In this document: positions 1 to 12,827 of the stretch, one piece after another
Position numbering within the stretch: position 1 is the first letter of the stretch
Layout of the letters: each line of letters starts with the position of its first letter
DNA from: Hedera helix
Lineage: Eukaryota; Streptophyta; Magnoliopsida; Apiales; Araliaceae
Assembly: GCA_947179155.2 (NCBI GenBank)
Contig: OX359275.1
Span: 40,213,398 to 40,277,397 of the forward strand
Direction of reading: 5' to 3'
Length of the DNA: 64,000 nucleotides
Notes under the pieces: generated by a model
The model's database searches: none
What the model saw: only the letters and a program-made list of their open reading frames with translations
Told to the model about the DNA's origin: nothing
Made by a program: the position numbers and the translations under genes

Positions 1-315
1 TGTAAAACTTAGATTTGATGTTCTAATATTATAGAACATTAAATCATGAGAAAAACAAAGTTTGAATCACTCAAAATGGAGTTATACACAAAAAGTTATG
101 ATTTGTGGTAGTTTATGTGATGTAAAATTTTTTATAAAAAAATAATGATATTAAATCATGAAAAAAATTATTTTTCATGTTATAAATTAATATAAGGTGA
201 TTGGTAATTTTTTTGGATTTTTATTGAGGATTTAAAGCTTACTTGATGGTATATTTTTATTTAAAATGGGTAGCCGGAACACTGTTCACTTTCTGCTCGG
301 AAGGGAAAAAAAAAG

Positions 316-317
<2 letters not shown>

Positions 318-360
<43 letters not shown>
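318..360. repeat. (TA)n microsatellite
   Basis: About 21 uninterrupted TA units. It produces artificial Tyr-Ile repeat reading frames on both strands that are not genes. Confidence 0.95.
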
Positions 361-365
<5 letters not shown>

Positions 366-659
366 GTCGCGCAATGTGCGAGCACTGTTTACGCCAGACG
401 CGGAGCCAAACGACGTCGTTTGGCGTCCGTAAGATTTTACTCCGCGCGTTACGCGCTGAAGCCGTATCCGGCTTTCCAAAAACGGCGTTGTTTTGAGCCG
501 ATAATATTATAACGCGCGCCATGCGCGGTAGTTATTTTTCCAGCGAAATTACATTTATGCCCCTCCGTGTTTTTCTTGGCAGAATTACCATTCTGCCCTC
601 GGTTCAGTTTTCGAATTATTTACGAAACTGTCATCGGTCCGGTTTTTCAACTTAATTAC

Positions 660-1480
660 GAAAATGCCATTCGGGTAAATTTTAATTAATTTAAATATTT
701 GAAAATTAATTTAAAATTATAACAAAAATAATAATAATACAAAAATAATATTGGGGAGGATATTTTTCATTAAGTTTAATATTTAAATATTTTAAATATT
801 AATCTAGTTAGCTAAACCATGGTTAAGTTAAATAAATTTATTATTTATTTATTATTTTAAATGTTAATAATAAATAAAGATGATAAATTAGCAATTATTA
901 TTTAATGCCTATTAAATAATATTTAAAGAGAGATAAAATTTATAAATTAATTATTTATTATTTAAATATTATTAAATAATAAATAAGGATAATTAAGTAA
1001 TTAATTATTATTTAATTAACATTAAATAACGATTAATGGAAATTAAGTTATTAGAGTAATAATTTATTATTTAATTAAAATAATAAATAAGAATGATTTG
1101 ATTATTATTTAACCTTAAATAATAATTAAAATTAATTAAATAATTAATTATTATTTAATTGACATTAAATAATAATTAAAGAGGATTAAGATTAGTAAAC
1201 TATTATTTAATTTCCTTAATTAAATAATAAGTAAGGTTAATTACTTGGTTAATTATTGGTTGATTAACATTAAATTAAAGAATGTTAAAACTAAGTTAAT
1301 AATTATTTATTATTTAATTATAATTAAATAATAAGTAAGTACAATTAGTTATTATTTATTTTAAATAATAACTAGAGTTAATTAATTAATTTCTATTTAA
1401 TCAATATTAAATAATAATTAAAAAGAGATTGAGTTAATAAAATAAATTGAATTTAATTAAACAATTATAATAAGTTGTTT
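660..1480. repeat. AT-rich degenerate repeat field inside the LTR
   Basis: About 800 bp made almost only of variants of TTATTTAATT, ATTAAATAAT and similar words, recurring irregularly every 40-60 bp. It looks like a decayed low-complexity expansion within the LTR and holds no open frame. Confidence 0.7.
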
Positions 1481-2776
1481 AAAGGTTTAATAAGTGTTCA
1501 ACACTTAAGAAAAGTATTTTCTAACTTATTAAATTATTAACCTAATATGATTGAGGGTCTATAAGGTTAATAATATTGTTTTGACTAATGTAATTTATGT
1601 GTTAGTACTTATGTGGTAAATAAGTTCGTTATTAAGCGTATAGTTATGCAAATACGTCGTACTAATTATTAGACCGACTTTATTAATGTTAGGTCTTTCA
1701 AAGCAAGTTAGTTAAAGCTAGACAATTATTGTAGCTGAGCAAACAGGCAAGTTCTCTAACCCTACTCAATTATTATCGTTGAACAAGTTTCCATACTTGT
1801 ATTTATTGTTAAAGCTTGAAGTGGTTTAATTATTTAAAATTATTCCACATCCATATTGTTTATACAATCGCACTTAGTGCATTTGAAGCTTATTAGTTCT
1901 TGATTCATGAACTGTATTAAAAATGTCAAAAGCTAATAGTTCAGCTAGACATTACGTTTATAAATTCAATACTTAAATTCTTTTAAAAGCTTATCCAAAC
2001 CATTGTTAGGTGCGGATTTCTTATATTAAGTCTGAGAATTGAACAACCCTAAATTAGGGGATTTTGTGTCGGGAAACCGACTTTGGGCGCCAGTGACTAA
2101 ATGTAATGCATATACAGCGGGTTGAATAGGCTGATCCCCTTGAAAACCAAACAACTCAAAGGGTCAGAGGAAACTCTATTATACCCTCGTTAGTTCAGGG
2201 TCCTTAGTGACCACTCAGCATTTTAAGATTCAAATATTCTGTTTATTAAAATTTGAATTCTGTTTCATTCACAATTGTTATATCTATTGTTGAATCATTG
2301 ATGATATTTCTCATTCATTCATGATATATTAAATCTATATGATTGTTCTAAACTTGCTGAGCAAGCTAGTTGCTCATTCTTGCTATATCATGAACCATTT
2401 TTCAGATAATCCTGATTGCTCAAAGAAGGATAAGGGAAACGGAAAGGCCAGAGCTTAAGTTAGTTTATGCATGCTAATTAGATGCTTAAATTGTGTTTAC
2501 TGTTGTTAAACCTTTTGTAATTCTTGATGATAGGAACTGTTTATGTTAAGGTTAATAGACCCTGGTATTATAACCTTTTTGTAAGGGAACCAATATGTAT
2601 TATTCCGCGATATTTAAATGCAATGTATGTATTTAATTGTTAGTAATGTGTTGAATAGTGAGAACCAAACTCGAGGTTATGGAACCCGGATTTGGGGTCG
2701 TCACATAATCTCAACACAAAGATTCACACGTGTAATGCACCTGTATTATAGTATTAGGATAGATATTGATATAAAC

Positions 2777-3209
2777 AATGTTTTTAAATTCAGACCCGTC
2801 ATCGAATCGAAAAAGGTATCAGGGGAATGGATCACTGGTATAACCAGTGGTCGAACCATTATTAAACCGATGACGTCATAAATACATAAAAATATATATT
2901 ATTAATAATTAATAAAATTTTAAAATATATAGTTTTTTGTAAGCTAAAATATAGTGAAATAATGTTATAATATTAGTAAAATATCTAATTTTAAAAATAA
3001 AAATATTTTTATACAAAAAAATATTAAAAAATACTTTTAAATAGGGGTTAACTAACCGGTTTTAATGGTTGAATCACCAATTTGACCGATGGTCAACCGG
3101 GTCGATGAAAATCAATTTTTTTGTCCAAATCAAACGTGTGTGCCAATCGATTTTGATTTTTTTACTGGTCGGACCGCTGGTCCGGGTAGGGTTTTAAAAC
3201 CATGAATAT
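2777..3209 (+). mobile_element. Interspersed TIR-type repeat, copy 1 (about 430 bp)
   Basis: The ends are imperfect inverted repeats (GTTTTTAAAT near 2780 and GTTTTAAAAC near 3200). The interior has rearranged GGTC/GACC words at both flanks, a GACGTCATAAATACATAAAA segment (2871-2890), and an AT-rich centre. The same order is found in reverse complement at 55507-55922, which shows a dispersed family. No coding frame, so non-autonomous. No clear target duplication is visible at this copy. Confidence 0.6.
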
Positions 3210-3359
3210 AAGTAATATTTATATTTGATAGGGTTGACCAAGAAATTGATTTGTCCCTAAAATCGCACAAAAAATTGCACAAATCTCACCAATTAAAACA
3301 GCACAAACGGTTCCGACGTATATAATGTTTTAGAAGGGTTAAAAAACCAAATTTGCACA

Positions 3360-4564
3360 AAAGTGTGAAAAATAATGAATTGTGTAGATTAAAAAATATT
3401 AAATGTGTTTTTAAAATAGTTGGTTAAGTTTTGGCTATAAATATGGGGCTTAACATAAGAATTTTTCATATCTTTCTTACTTATTATTCCTTCCACTTTC
3501 TAAATATTATTAGTGTAAAATTTCACTGAGTGAGCTAATGTTATCTTAAGTGTTAGTGAAGATCGGTAAAAGTATAGGTATTATCCAAGTAAGTTTTCTT
3601 TTCTATAAAAGTTATATAAGCACCAACATACATCACATGTTGTTTATAACTTTTAATATTTATTTGAACTATGAACATTGAACAGTTAAATATTTCTTGT
3701 ACCGTAAACCTTACCGTTGAATTTCTTCCCAGTGAATTTTAGACATTATTCTTGGACTCGAGCACCTTTTTCTCTACATCATGTTAACAATTTGAACAAT
3801 ATTTAACTGTGGACAAAGTAAAAATTATAAACTTTCGATATATATTATTTATCATATTATTATCTTTTTATGTTTATCATTTATATCACTATTATTTGTA
3901 TTAATCATCAAAAATTAAGTTGTTGTGAATATCTATGGTCTGGTGCACAGATGATAGGATAAAGACGATATAATGGTGATGTGTCTTTTATGACACGTAG
4001 TGAGATATTCTCTTTGGCCTGAGGCAAAGAAAAATTGTTGTTTGGTATGATTACGACCAGTGGTATTTCAGATGATAAAGGTTGATGATGATTTTTCTGA
4101 AAAGGAGAAGATAGTAGACATCATGATCTGCATGATTCTCCTAATAGTTGTTATTCCGCTGCAATTGTTGATCTAACTTTGTTCAAAAACTTAATTGCAG
4201 TTGTTGATTTAAAACTTGTTATTTATATTATTCTATCAACAACTCAACTATTGAAGAATAATGATAATTTATTCGTCATTATTTTAATTATGATATTATT
4301 TACTCTGTTATTTGAGCTCACTTTTTTCTTTTTGTTTAATTATTTAGGAAATGAGAGTGTAGTCAGGACTAGCGGAAAAAAAAAGTGGAATAGAGTGATG
4401 GTCCGAGATAATTCCTATAGTAGTTTTCACCATATTATAAAATAGTGTGACAATAATAGTGAAAATTTAGTTGTGTATTATTGAGTAATGTATTGTAATA
4501 GTTGTTATTTGTATTTTAACGATTCAAGTTTGGGTGGTGTAGGCTTAAATTTGGGGGTGCCACA
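3360..4564 (+). mobile_element. Truncated LTR, same family as the gypsy element at 59659
   Basis: It matches the 3' portion of the 59659-62656 LTR in order. Shared segments are the GTGTAGATTAAA segment, TATA box TATAAATA at 3436-3443, the 'GTTGTGAATATCTATGG..GCACAGATGATAGG' region near 3925-3960, and the terminal GGGTTGGG-like/GGGGGTGCCACA end at 4564. The first ~1.1 kb and the 145-bp minisatellite of the related LTR are missing. No primer binding site follows the end, so it is a solo or broken LTR. The left boundary is approximate. Confidence 0.7.
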
Positions 4565-5760
4565 AGTTAAAATTTATTAATTTAGATAATTTATAATGAA
4601 TTTATGTTTTGAAAATATTTTATATTGACTTATAAAATTCAATAATAATATTGCGTTATGGAACAAAAAAAAACTATATTTTTCTTCCGTAGTGTAAAAT
4701 ACTCTGCATTTTTTGGTTTATTTAATTTGTGTAGTATACTTAACATTATCTTATGGTCTAATTATCCATTTTATCCCTTGAGTTTATGAATTCTGAAAAG
4801 CCAAACTTAGAATAATTGTGAAAAATAAATTATAATGATTGATTTGCATTATTTACATTGTGAGCATATTAAAATTATATCTATTTATAAATATAACTAA
4901 AATAGAAACAAAATGATATATTCTAATTACAAACATAATTTTAATTATAATATTGTCAAGGGATGGGCTCAAAACCAAGGCCCAAACCTTAAGTCCAATG
5001 CTTAGGGACCCGAGGCTGGAACCCTCGTCAAATTTATGACCCATAAAGAGGAGAGAGACCAGAGCCAAAGTCCAATGGTCTAGCATAGAAAAAGGCCCAA
5101 ACACTACCAAAAGGGTTGAGCGACGGAACAGCAGGATTTACTCCCCTCGCCTCGAGCAGGCGGCTATGGACGATTAATGGGACTGGAGCCGCCTACTCGA
5201 TGAGAAGTTAGACACTTTTTATACTACAAACACTATTCTATATTGTTGTATTCTATCCTTTTTGACCCACTGTTAATTTTCGTATCGGAATCATTTCACG
5301 ACGGAATCACATTCTTTGTCTATTGTAAAAACGTGTTGTCCATAATAAATGAACTGGCGGAACACCAGAGACGCCTATCCGAAGATTAATATATCATCAA
5401 ATATAATCAAATAAAATAAACAATGCAATATGTCACAAAATAGAGACTATCAAATAAACAATAAAAAAATAACTTTAGTTATAATATAATCAAATAAAAT
5501 AAACAATGCAATAAACTGGAAAATACAGCAAACAGGGGAGAGGAAAAACCCCAAAAGGTAAACAAGGACAGGCGTGAAAGCCACCTCCGATAAAAATCCA
5601 TCCGCTGATTACTTGTTGGTTCTCTCTATTTTATATTATTTTTTCTTTCTTTTTCTTTTTTTTTGGGGTCTAGAGAACGAAACAATACACAGGTGCAGAT
5701 ATATTACTGGGACCAACATTTGAGCTTGTTGTCTCTCTCCATTTTCTTCTCTTGAAGATA
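4565..5760. other. Intergenic spacer upstream of the cyclin gene
   Basis: No gene seen. It holds a GC-richer stretch (4975-5180) of unknown origin, a 30-bp direct repeat (5401-5430 and 5484-5513), and then a pyrimidine-rich tract (5620-5665) that is probably part of the cyclin promoter or 5' UTR. Confidence 0.5.
5401..5513. repeat. 30-bp perfect direct repeat, 83 bp apart
   Basis: The 30-bp words at 5401-5430 and 5484-5513 are identical; both start ATATAATCAAATAAAATAAA. They lie about 0.3 kb upstream of the cyclin start. This may be a local duplication in the promoter. Confidence 0.85.
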
Positions 5761-5874
5761 ATGAGTAGTGGCTTTGATATATTCTTCGGAGAAGAAGAAG
5801 AAGAAGATGGTTTCCCAGGAGCTACAAACTCACCTGCAAAATCCCATCTTTTTTCTCGACGGTCTTTTCTGTGA
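5761..5874 (+). promoter_or_regulatory. Candidate upstream ORF overlapping the CYCD3 start
   Basis: An ATG at 5761 lies 46 nt before the CYCD3 ATG (5807) in another frame. It opens a 37-codon frame that runs past the main start and stops at 5872-5874. If the transcript starts upstream of 5761, ribosomes using this ATG could not reach the main start by simple reinitiation. The transcript start is not known from the sequence. Confidence 0.45.
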
Positions 5875-7304
5875 AGAGCATTTTGGGGAAGATCTAGGAG
5901 CCCTTGGTTTTGAACACGAGAGTACTGAAAACATTAATCAAACCCTTAATAAACCCCTTTCTTTGTTAGAACATGACTTGTTTTGGGAAAATGACGAGCT
6001 TCTGTGTCTTTTATCTAAAGAAAAGCAGACCCCTTTCAACTCTCAAGATGAATCTTTAATGGAAGCAAGAAAACTGGCAATTGATTGGGTTTTAAGGGTC
6101 TGTTCTCACTATGGATTTGCTGGGCTGACTGTTGTTCTAGCTGTGAATTACTTTGACAGGTTCATATCAAAAGTCCGCATTCAAAAAGATAAGCCATGGA
6201 TGAGTCAACTAGTTGCTGTTGCTTGCCTTTCTTTAGCTGCCAAAGTTGAGGAGACCCAAGTGCCTCTTCTTATATACCTCCAGGTATGTTTTCTTTGTGT
6301 AGTTCTGTGTGTGCAATGTGTGTTTGTGGCAATGTCATAAATGACTCATAATGGGCATTTTAACGTGTTATTGATGTGGGTTCTGTTTATGGGTACCTGA
6401 TATCTAGGTAGAGGAATCAAAGTTTGTGTTTGATTCAAGGAGTATTATGAGAATGGAGCTTTTGGTACTCTCTTCCCTTGAATGGAAGATGAATCCAGTA
6501 ACACCATTTTCATTCATTGATCACATCATAAGGAGGCTTGGATTGAAGACCTACCCACATTGGGAGTTTCTAAGAAGGTGTGAGCGCCTCCTCCTCTCTG
6601 TCATCAATGGTAGGCATATCAATTACCACTTATTATTTATTTTTATTTTTTTACCATTTTTGCAATCAGATATCAATATGAGCATGGAAACATGAATGTG
6701 GTGGATAGATTTTTAAATGAAATCATCCAGTTAGTTTATCATCTCAAAATTGTGCATTAAATACAGATTCCAGGTTTCTCTGTTACCTTCCATCTGTAAT
6801 AGCTACTGCAACAATGTTTGTGGTTATCAAGGAAGTAGATCCTTGTAATGCATTGGATTATCAGAACCAGCTCATGGATATCCTCAAAATCAGCAAGGTT
6901 TGTGTTTCATTGCGTGGGAATCTCTTGCAACCTGTTATTCTTTTAATTAATGAATTGAATTTGAATTCCGCTTTCAATTAGGCTCTCTAATAGTTGATCA
7001 TGATTGTGATTCATCACAGGAAAGAGTTGATGAATGCTATAACCTCGTCACGGAACTATCTGGCAATTGTGGTCACAAACAATTTCTAAACCACAAACGC
7101 AAGTACTGTCCTTTGCCTAGCAGTCCTAATGGTGTTATTGATGGATATTTCAGCTGTGATAGCTCGAATAACTCATGGGCCATAGCATCATCAGTTTCGT
7201 CTTCACCAGAACCTCTGTTTAAGAAACGCAGAGCTCAGGATCAGCAGATGAGATTAGCTCCTCTAAACCATGCGTCTATTGGTGTGCTTAGTGGTCCTAC
7301 TTGA
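5807..7304 (+). CDS. CYCD3: D-type cyclin, CYCD3 group (4 exons, 364 aa)
   Basis: Exons 5807-6283, 6408-6609, 6767-6897 and 7020-7304 join in frame through GT-AG introns to 364 aa, within the usual CYCD3 range. The start is the ATG before MVSQELQTHLQNP; the same frame upstream opens only with GTG. Residues 20-24 (LFCEE) form the LxCxE retinoblastoma-binding motif. The cyclin box covers about residues 55-185, including the MEARKLAIDWVLRVCSHYGF, NYFDRFIS and CLSLAAKVEET blocks. A second cyclin fold follows, and the C-terminus has the SSSPEP..KKRR and QQMRL segments seen in CYCD3 proteins. By family knowledge it binds CDKA to phosphorylate RBR and promote G1/S entry in the nucleus. Introns are short (157 bp or less). 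No defect seen. The exact paralogue number cannot be assigned. Confidence 0.93.
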
Positions 7305-10300
7305 TCTTTCATTCCCTAATGTGGCTAAATTTCTTGCTATGGTATTATATTAGCTCTATTCTAATATTAATTGCCGAATGTGTTCTTAAGATACAATTCT
7401 GATGCTTACGAAACCATGTTGTAGAACCAACAATTGTCTAACGTTCACACAACCACCCCTTTGATTGGGGATGAGGGGCAAGTTTGAGAATATTAATTTG
7501 GTGGAGCTTTTCATTGAGTTGCATGATAATGTTTTTGTTGCGTATGTGAAAAATATTGGCAATGGATATCAATTCAGAACAGCTTATAAAAGTGATTTGT
7601 TATCAATACAAAACTTTCATTTGTATCCATCAGCATGTTATCCATTCAGTTCATCAGTTCCGTTTCACACAATTGTAACACCTAGGAGGATGTAGAAGAT
7701 AGATATAGATAGAGATAGGTGTGCCTGGTCTTCGGTTATTTTCTTAACTAAGTAAATTAATGTATAGAGTAGTTTTCAATAAAAGACAGGTTGGCAATGG
7801 ACTGTGCTTGTTTACTAGTTTTGAATTTGATAGAGGGATGGATGTCCTGAAGGCAGGCATAAAACTGTCGGCCATTGGAAATTTGGTTTCTATTTGATGA
7901 CTTTTGTTAAAATTTTGACTTTTATAGAAGAAAACACTCCCTTCAATAACTAATCTATGTAGTGTCAGATTTTCCAGACTTCTAACATTGCTTTCCATCT
8001 TTCCCTCAAGCAGATAGACATGCTTTTTCAAAAGTCAAAGAGAAATAAAAGAAGAGAAAATAGACGAGTGTATTATCTGTAATGTACCTAATTGTGCAAT
8101 CTGATCAAACAAGTTGCTTAACCGATAATAATTTGTGTTATTGACAAGCGTCTAACTTCCATCTATTTGAATGAATGTTCTTCTTCAACCAGCTAGACCA
8201 AATACTTTTACACTGTAACCAATTTGATACGAGGACACTTCTTCTAGGTTTATTATTGAATGAGCATTTCTATAAGATTCCTGTAGTGATTTCTAGTCTA
8301 CTTCCAAATGTCTAGCCGATGGTGTGGCATTCATCCCCTTGGAGAGCATCTGAATGCATTAGTATGTTATTCATTTGATAATACATGGTTGTTTAAAAGA
8401 TATCGATAATCACAGAACCATGGACAATATGTTGCTCGAGTTTCCCTGTGCCTGCTTGTAGTGCTAAAAAGTGAGCCAGAATTTCCACAATTCTCTGGCA
8501 TCTCATATTTGAAATCTGTTGCACTCTTTGTTGAGCCTTTTTTTTTATTCCAGCCCATGGTAACTGTTCATTATGATTTATAACTATTATTCTACTTGCA
8601 AATTTAGTTCTTTGGTATATCATGGCCCTTGTTCAATACTGACATGCGTTGTAGTAGTTTTTTCTTGTTGCCAATAGAGCTAGCAATTTACTTTGGTCAT
8701 TTGCTCATCATACTAGTATATGTGCTAGAAAGCATTACTAAAGAAAAATGTAATTATAATACATGAGAAATATCAAGGATATAAAGGCACAGATGCTTGA
8801 TTTTAATACATATACTTATTTTGGAACTACCAGGAAAGCTAAGCAACTGAAGGATGGTATAAATCTTTAGCATTTGACTTTTAAGAGGGAAATGTGGTGC
8901 CTCTTGATCTTGTGGGGTTAAGCTTGTCTCTATGGTCCTGTTCTTGCTTTTCCTGCTTTTAGGTTGATCTACTTTGATATAATTCATCATGTCTTGGTCA
9001 ATAATGATTCTTAGGTAAGAGAGGGAGAGTTGTCAATGGAGCAGAGTAGTTGGGCTCCACGCCTCCACCCAATAAGTATGGAATGATATCATGATTACCC
9101 TCCTTTAATCTTTCCATTTCAATTGATTATTTTTAATTCAAATGGTATGGTAATGCAGCCTATATACCTCAAGTAAAAAACATTATTACAATATTTATGC
9201 ACTGCGATTCCTGACTTTTCTTTACCTTGTACAGGAACTCTCTCTCTCTCGTTAGTGGGAAATAATTTAGGTCTTTAATATTCAACTATATCCATTGTGA
9301 TTTAGTCGGGTGAAATTCAAATTTTACCTTGTAAATTTATAAATCAAAACATTAAGGAGCGTGCTAGAAGCCTAGAACTTTAGTGATGCTACACGGTGGT
9401 TAATGGGATTTTATGTGAGAGTCCAACTGTCAAGGTTACAGATATTAATTCCACAGTCGTGTTTTGTAGTTGGACGGTTTAGGGTTCGGCGATAGACACT
9501 GCATTATGCAACGCAAATAAGATACTTATTGGGAACACTAGGAATCAATATGCCAGGGGAACAGACCACAGGTCCATTTTTTTGAAGCATTTAAGTGTCC
9601 TCCAGGATCCAGACCTATGGGAGTTGGAAGTTTGGTGTGCCCCCCTTATTATTATACAAGTTATAACCATCTGCCTAGCGATACCGAGATTCAAGAGCAC
9701 CTACTTGGTTAGCCGCTTGAGTGTATTATTCATTGAATTCGAGTTGTGATTTTTGCTAAATTTTTTAATATTTCAAAAATAGAAGTTTTAATGATCAGTG
9801 TGTCCATATCAGTTTGAACAATTGAGTGGCTTAATGTAGGTTGAGACCCCACTTGTTAGCCGTTCATGATAAAGAATTCATGGTGGTTATGGTGTCCTCT
9901 ATGTATGGTAAGTGTGTCTCTTCACGAGTCCACAGGACTAGAGCCAAATACAGCTTTCAACATTTTCACACCCTCCTCCAGACTCCACACTACAGTGCCT
10001 CAAATTTACACTACTATAAACTCTTGGCACCAACCCCACATACCAACAAGCACGATATCTGCCCAAGCATAGGTACATGTGCATCATATGTACAAAATAA
10101 TATAGAGAAAAAAGATACCCCGTAAAATTGTTGTTATAACACATAATTCAAGGACCTAGTTAGAATCCCTTTTTTTTACTTAGGTTGCAAATAATTACTC
10201 GTGAACTTCTTAATACCCGCGTGAAAAAGCTATTGACCGGACTGTGATGAGTGTGGACAATCCATCATGAGAACAAGAGCAATAGCTTTTGTTTGGTGAG

Positions 10301-11577
10301 GGAAGAGGAGTACCCTCATGGCCTCAGCTAATGACTCCCAGTTGTTTAGAGCAAAATCCTTCCACTACCACTAACAAAATGAAACAAAGGATGATTAACT
10401 ATAACCGTTTAAACAATAATGCTGGATGATGATTATTAATTACAAGAAAAAACCTTGCCTTCATAATGAAACTTCGTAAATTTGTCCTTACTTCCTCCAA
10501 ATTTCTTTTGTATTACTGATAAAAATAAACAGATAAATGGAATTTGTAAAATGAAAAAAAATACAAAAAAACAGTAATCATACGAGACAATGAAAGAGAA
10601 GCTGGAAACAGCTAGAGTTGTGTGCGAGTGATTTTTAAAACTAAATTGTAATGAAACTTCTGTTTCCAACTTAAATCTACTCCTTTCAATCATTTAACTG
10701 AAACCCAAATATTAGACACGGGAAATTTCAACCAAATTACAATAAGTGTGCCATATTCAAAGGACAAGTCTGCTGGTAAATTGATTCTCCTTAATAGCTG
10801 AATAGAGAGGGTCTCACACATTAATTGATACTCCTCTGTATTTTGTCCTGCATTGCTCTGTAGTGCATAATAACTGAGGTCTTATCAAATTAAATTATAG
10901 AAGAGGCCCCCCTCCCCTGTTGAATTCAAAAAATAAAATAAAAATGTTGTTCAAGTATTTGATTGAAAAACTGAACCTTCCTACAAAGCATAATTGATGT
11001 TACATGCTCATGTAATATAGTTCAAATGTCATGTATTGTTTTATTTATTCAGTACGGCTAGATTTGTATGAATTATGAGATGATTATAATCCACAAACAA
11101 ACTGTAATTCTGTTGCTATGAGATGAACCAAAAGAATAATATATATATATATATATACTAGATTCTGGAGAATTATGTATGCAATGTTAAGAATCTTGTC
11201 GCTGCAGCATACTACTTGCGTAATATGTTGTTTTATTAAGACTTTCGACCAGTGTTCTATCATTGTAGTTGTATCTCTATGGCGCTGCATTAGATTATTT
11301 TCAAGGTGAATATTATATACATATTTGTGCAAGCAATTCGCTTAATATCCTCTCCTCAAGCATCCACAAATTGAAGCTGAGATCATTCGCTATGGCCAAC
11401 TTTCCGGCCATGTTTGTCTTTCTCCCGCAGAATATTATCACACGTAACGGAAAAAAGAAGAAGAAGGAATAATATAGTCACAGGTAATAATTATAAATAT
11501 GCATGTTGTAATGAATGTTTTCTGACCAAAATTTCAAAAATAATTACAAAAAATAAAGGGAAAGCCGAGTTTGTGAG
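7305..11577. other. Intergenic region, no gene recognised
   Basis: The cyclin 3' UTR starts this stretch. The rest is AT-rich DNA with short chance frames only. A TA microsatellite lies at 11140-11157 and a CT run at 9240-9250. The segment 9940-10080 is unusually CA-rich with a TATAAA word near 10016, but no downstream exon was found. No transposon ends with target duplications were recognised. Confidence 0.4.
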
Positions 11578-12029
11578 CTATTCTGAAATAGCTTGCTTCG
11601 CAGACTGAAGGGTGGATGCAACAGAAGCAGCAGCATTTTCCAATAGACCACCACTTGTGTTTGACTTGGCAGGGGTGGGATGTGGCTGATGAGTCACCAG
11701 TACCGGCCTTTGTTCTTGTACTTGACCCGCCGATGACCTGTAATCTACCGTCTCCACCTTCTTTTCCGTTGGATCTGCTGCATTCTTACTCTCGGTAGCC
11801 TGTAAGAATATAATCAGAGACCAATATGATCAACATCCAACGAAAATTCATAATTACCAAAAAAATAAAAAGAAAAAAGAAACTCCAGAGCTTTGAAATT
11901 CTACCTCATTGGCTGATGGATTGTTATTCATTGTGATTGTGGCTGATGGATTGTTATTCATTGTGATTGTTTCTAGGTGCTTAACGGGTGACGATGATGA
12001 TGTTTTTGTGTGATATTTTGCAGTGTAAT
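11578..12029 (-). CDS. Two C-terminal coding exons of an unrecognised plant protein
   Basis: Reverse-strand exons 12029-11905 and 11799-11578 are bounded by AG acceptors and a GTAGAA donor and join in phase into about 115 codons ending in TAG at 11580-11578. The encoded tail is hydrophilic, rich in T, S, N and K, and ends in an amphipathic Ala/Ser stretch (LLENAAASVASTLQSAKQAI). The first exon shown needs one base from an upstream exon that I could not find, so the N-terminus is missing, distant or lost. A perfect 30-bp in-frame duplication repeats ten residues (TITMNNNPSA). I do not recognise the family. The splice-consistent frames suggest a real or recently real gene. Confidence 0.5.
11911..11970 (-). 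repeat. Perfect 30-bp tandem duplication, in frame in the exon
   Basis: Units 11911-11940 and 11941-11970 are identical, which implies a very recent duplication that preserves the reading frame of the unrecognised protein. Confidence 0.95.
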
Positions 12030-12827
12030 CTGCATATAAAAATAGAAACAAATAGCGCATATATTTCCAGTTCCAGGTGCTTATGTCCTAGAATTGTGGA
12101 CTACAATATGAATAAATGGTTGTTAGCTATTGCGGATAATGGGGAATTAGGTCGTTACTTTTGTGGACAGATTTAGTGGTCAACACTCCAAATTTAGCTC
12201 TTAGGCTCTTCTAAGCCCAGTCAAAGTTGGACCAAGCTAACTGCATAAGACATGCTCCTCTATTAACTACATGAATCTCATTAGGGAGAATTCTTATATG
12301 CTTTTTTTTTAAAAACATGTTTAAGGTTTGTCGGGATACTATTTCGTAAAATCAAATGAGGCACTCCTCATAAATTATAATTGTTTAATTACACTCAATA
12401 ATATCAAACTTAATTTATTGTGTGAGACACAATTTTTAAGATGTGTCAAAATATATTTTAATATTATATTCTTTTGTATTTAAGTATTTATTTCTATTTT
12501 AATTATATTACAAGTACTTTCTGAAAATATAAAATTTATGGTCCATACAAAAACAAATGGCGCAGACGATGAGTGACAATGGGAGTTGTTACATTAGTAG
12601 AGTAACCATGAAGAAACCATTATTACAGGGAAATTCTTTATAATCAAAGAATATGCGACCTCGTTCTTCTGCTCATCCACACCGTATATGCTATTACAAT
12701 TTGCTTTGCTCAACCCAGATATTAAAGTTGCTCACTTTAAGTAATAGTTTCTTCCAGATCTTTCCAGCATGTTGCATAGATCTCATTTGTGAACAGGTTA
12801 CCAAAATATAAAAGAAATAATAAAAAC
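12030..12827. other. Intergenic or possible intron, nothing recognised
   Basis: AT-rich DNA without a supported exon. It could contain upstream exons of the 11578-12029 gene, but none was identified on the minus strand. Confidence 0.3.

Larger units (their letters stand above)
1..2705 (+). mobile_element. Partial long LTR of a gypsy-type retrotransposon (5' end outside window)
   Basis: The block ends at 2705 in a typical LTR terminus (GGGGTCGTCACA), and no primer binding site follows, so it is a solo LTR or an end separated from its element. No TG start or matching target duplication (expected TAATC, 2706-2710) was found inside the window, so the start probably lies to the left. It has three parts: a CpG-rich part with near-palindromic GCGC motifs (360-545), a very AT-rich repetitive part (660-1480), and a more complex 3' part (1500-2705). 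No coding potential was seen. Assignment to gypsy rests on general LTR style, not on a protein domain. Confidence 0.6.

Noticed and set aside
243..522. Overlapping reading frames with Tyr-Ile runs on both strands
   Set aside because: They are produced by the TA microsatellite at 318-360 and have no start context or homology.
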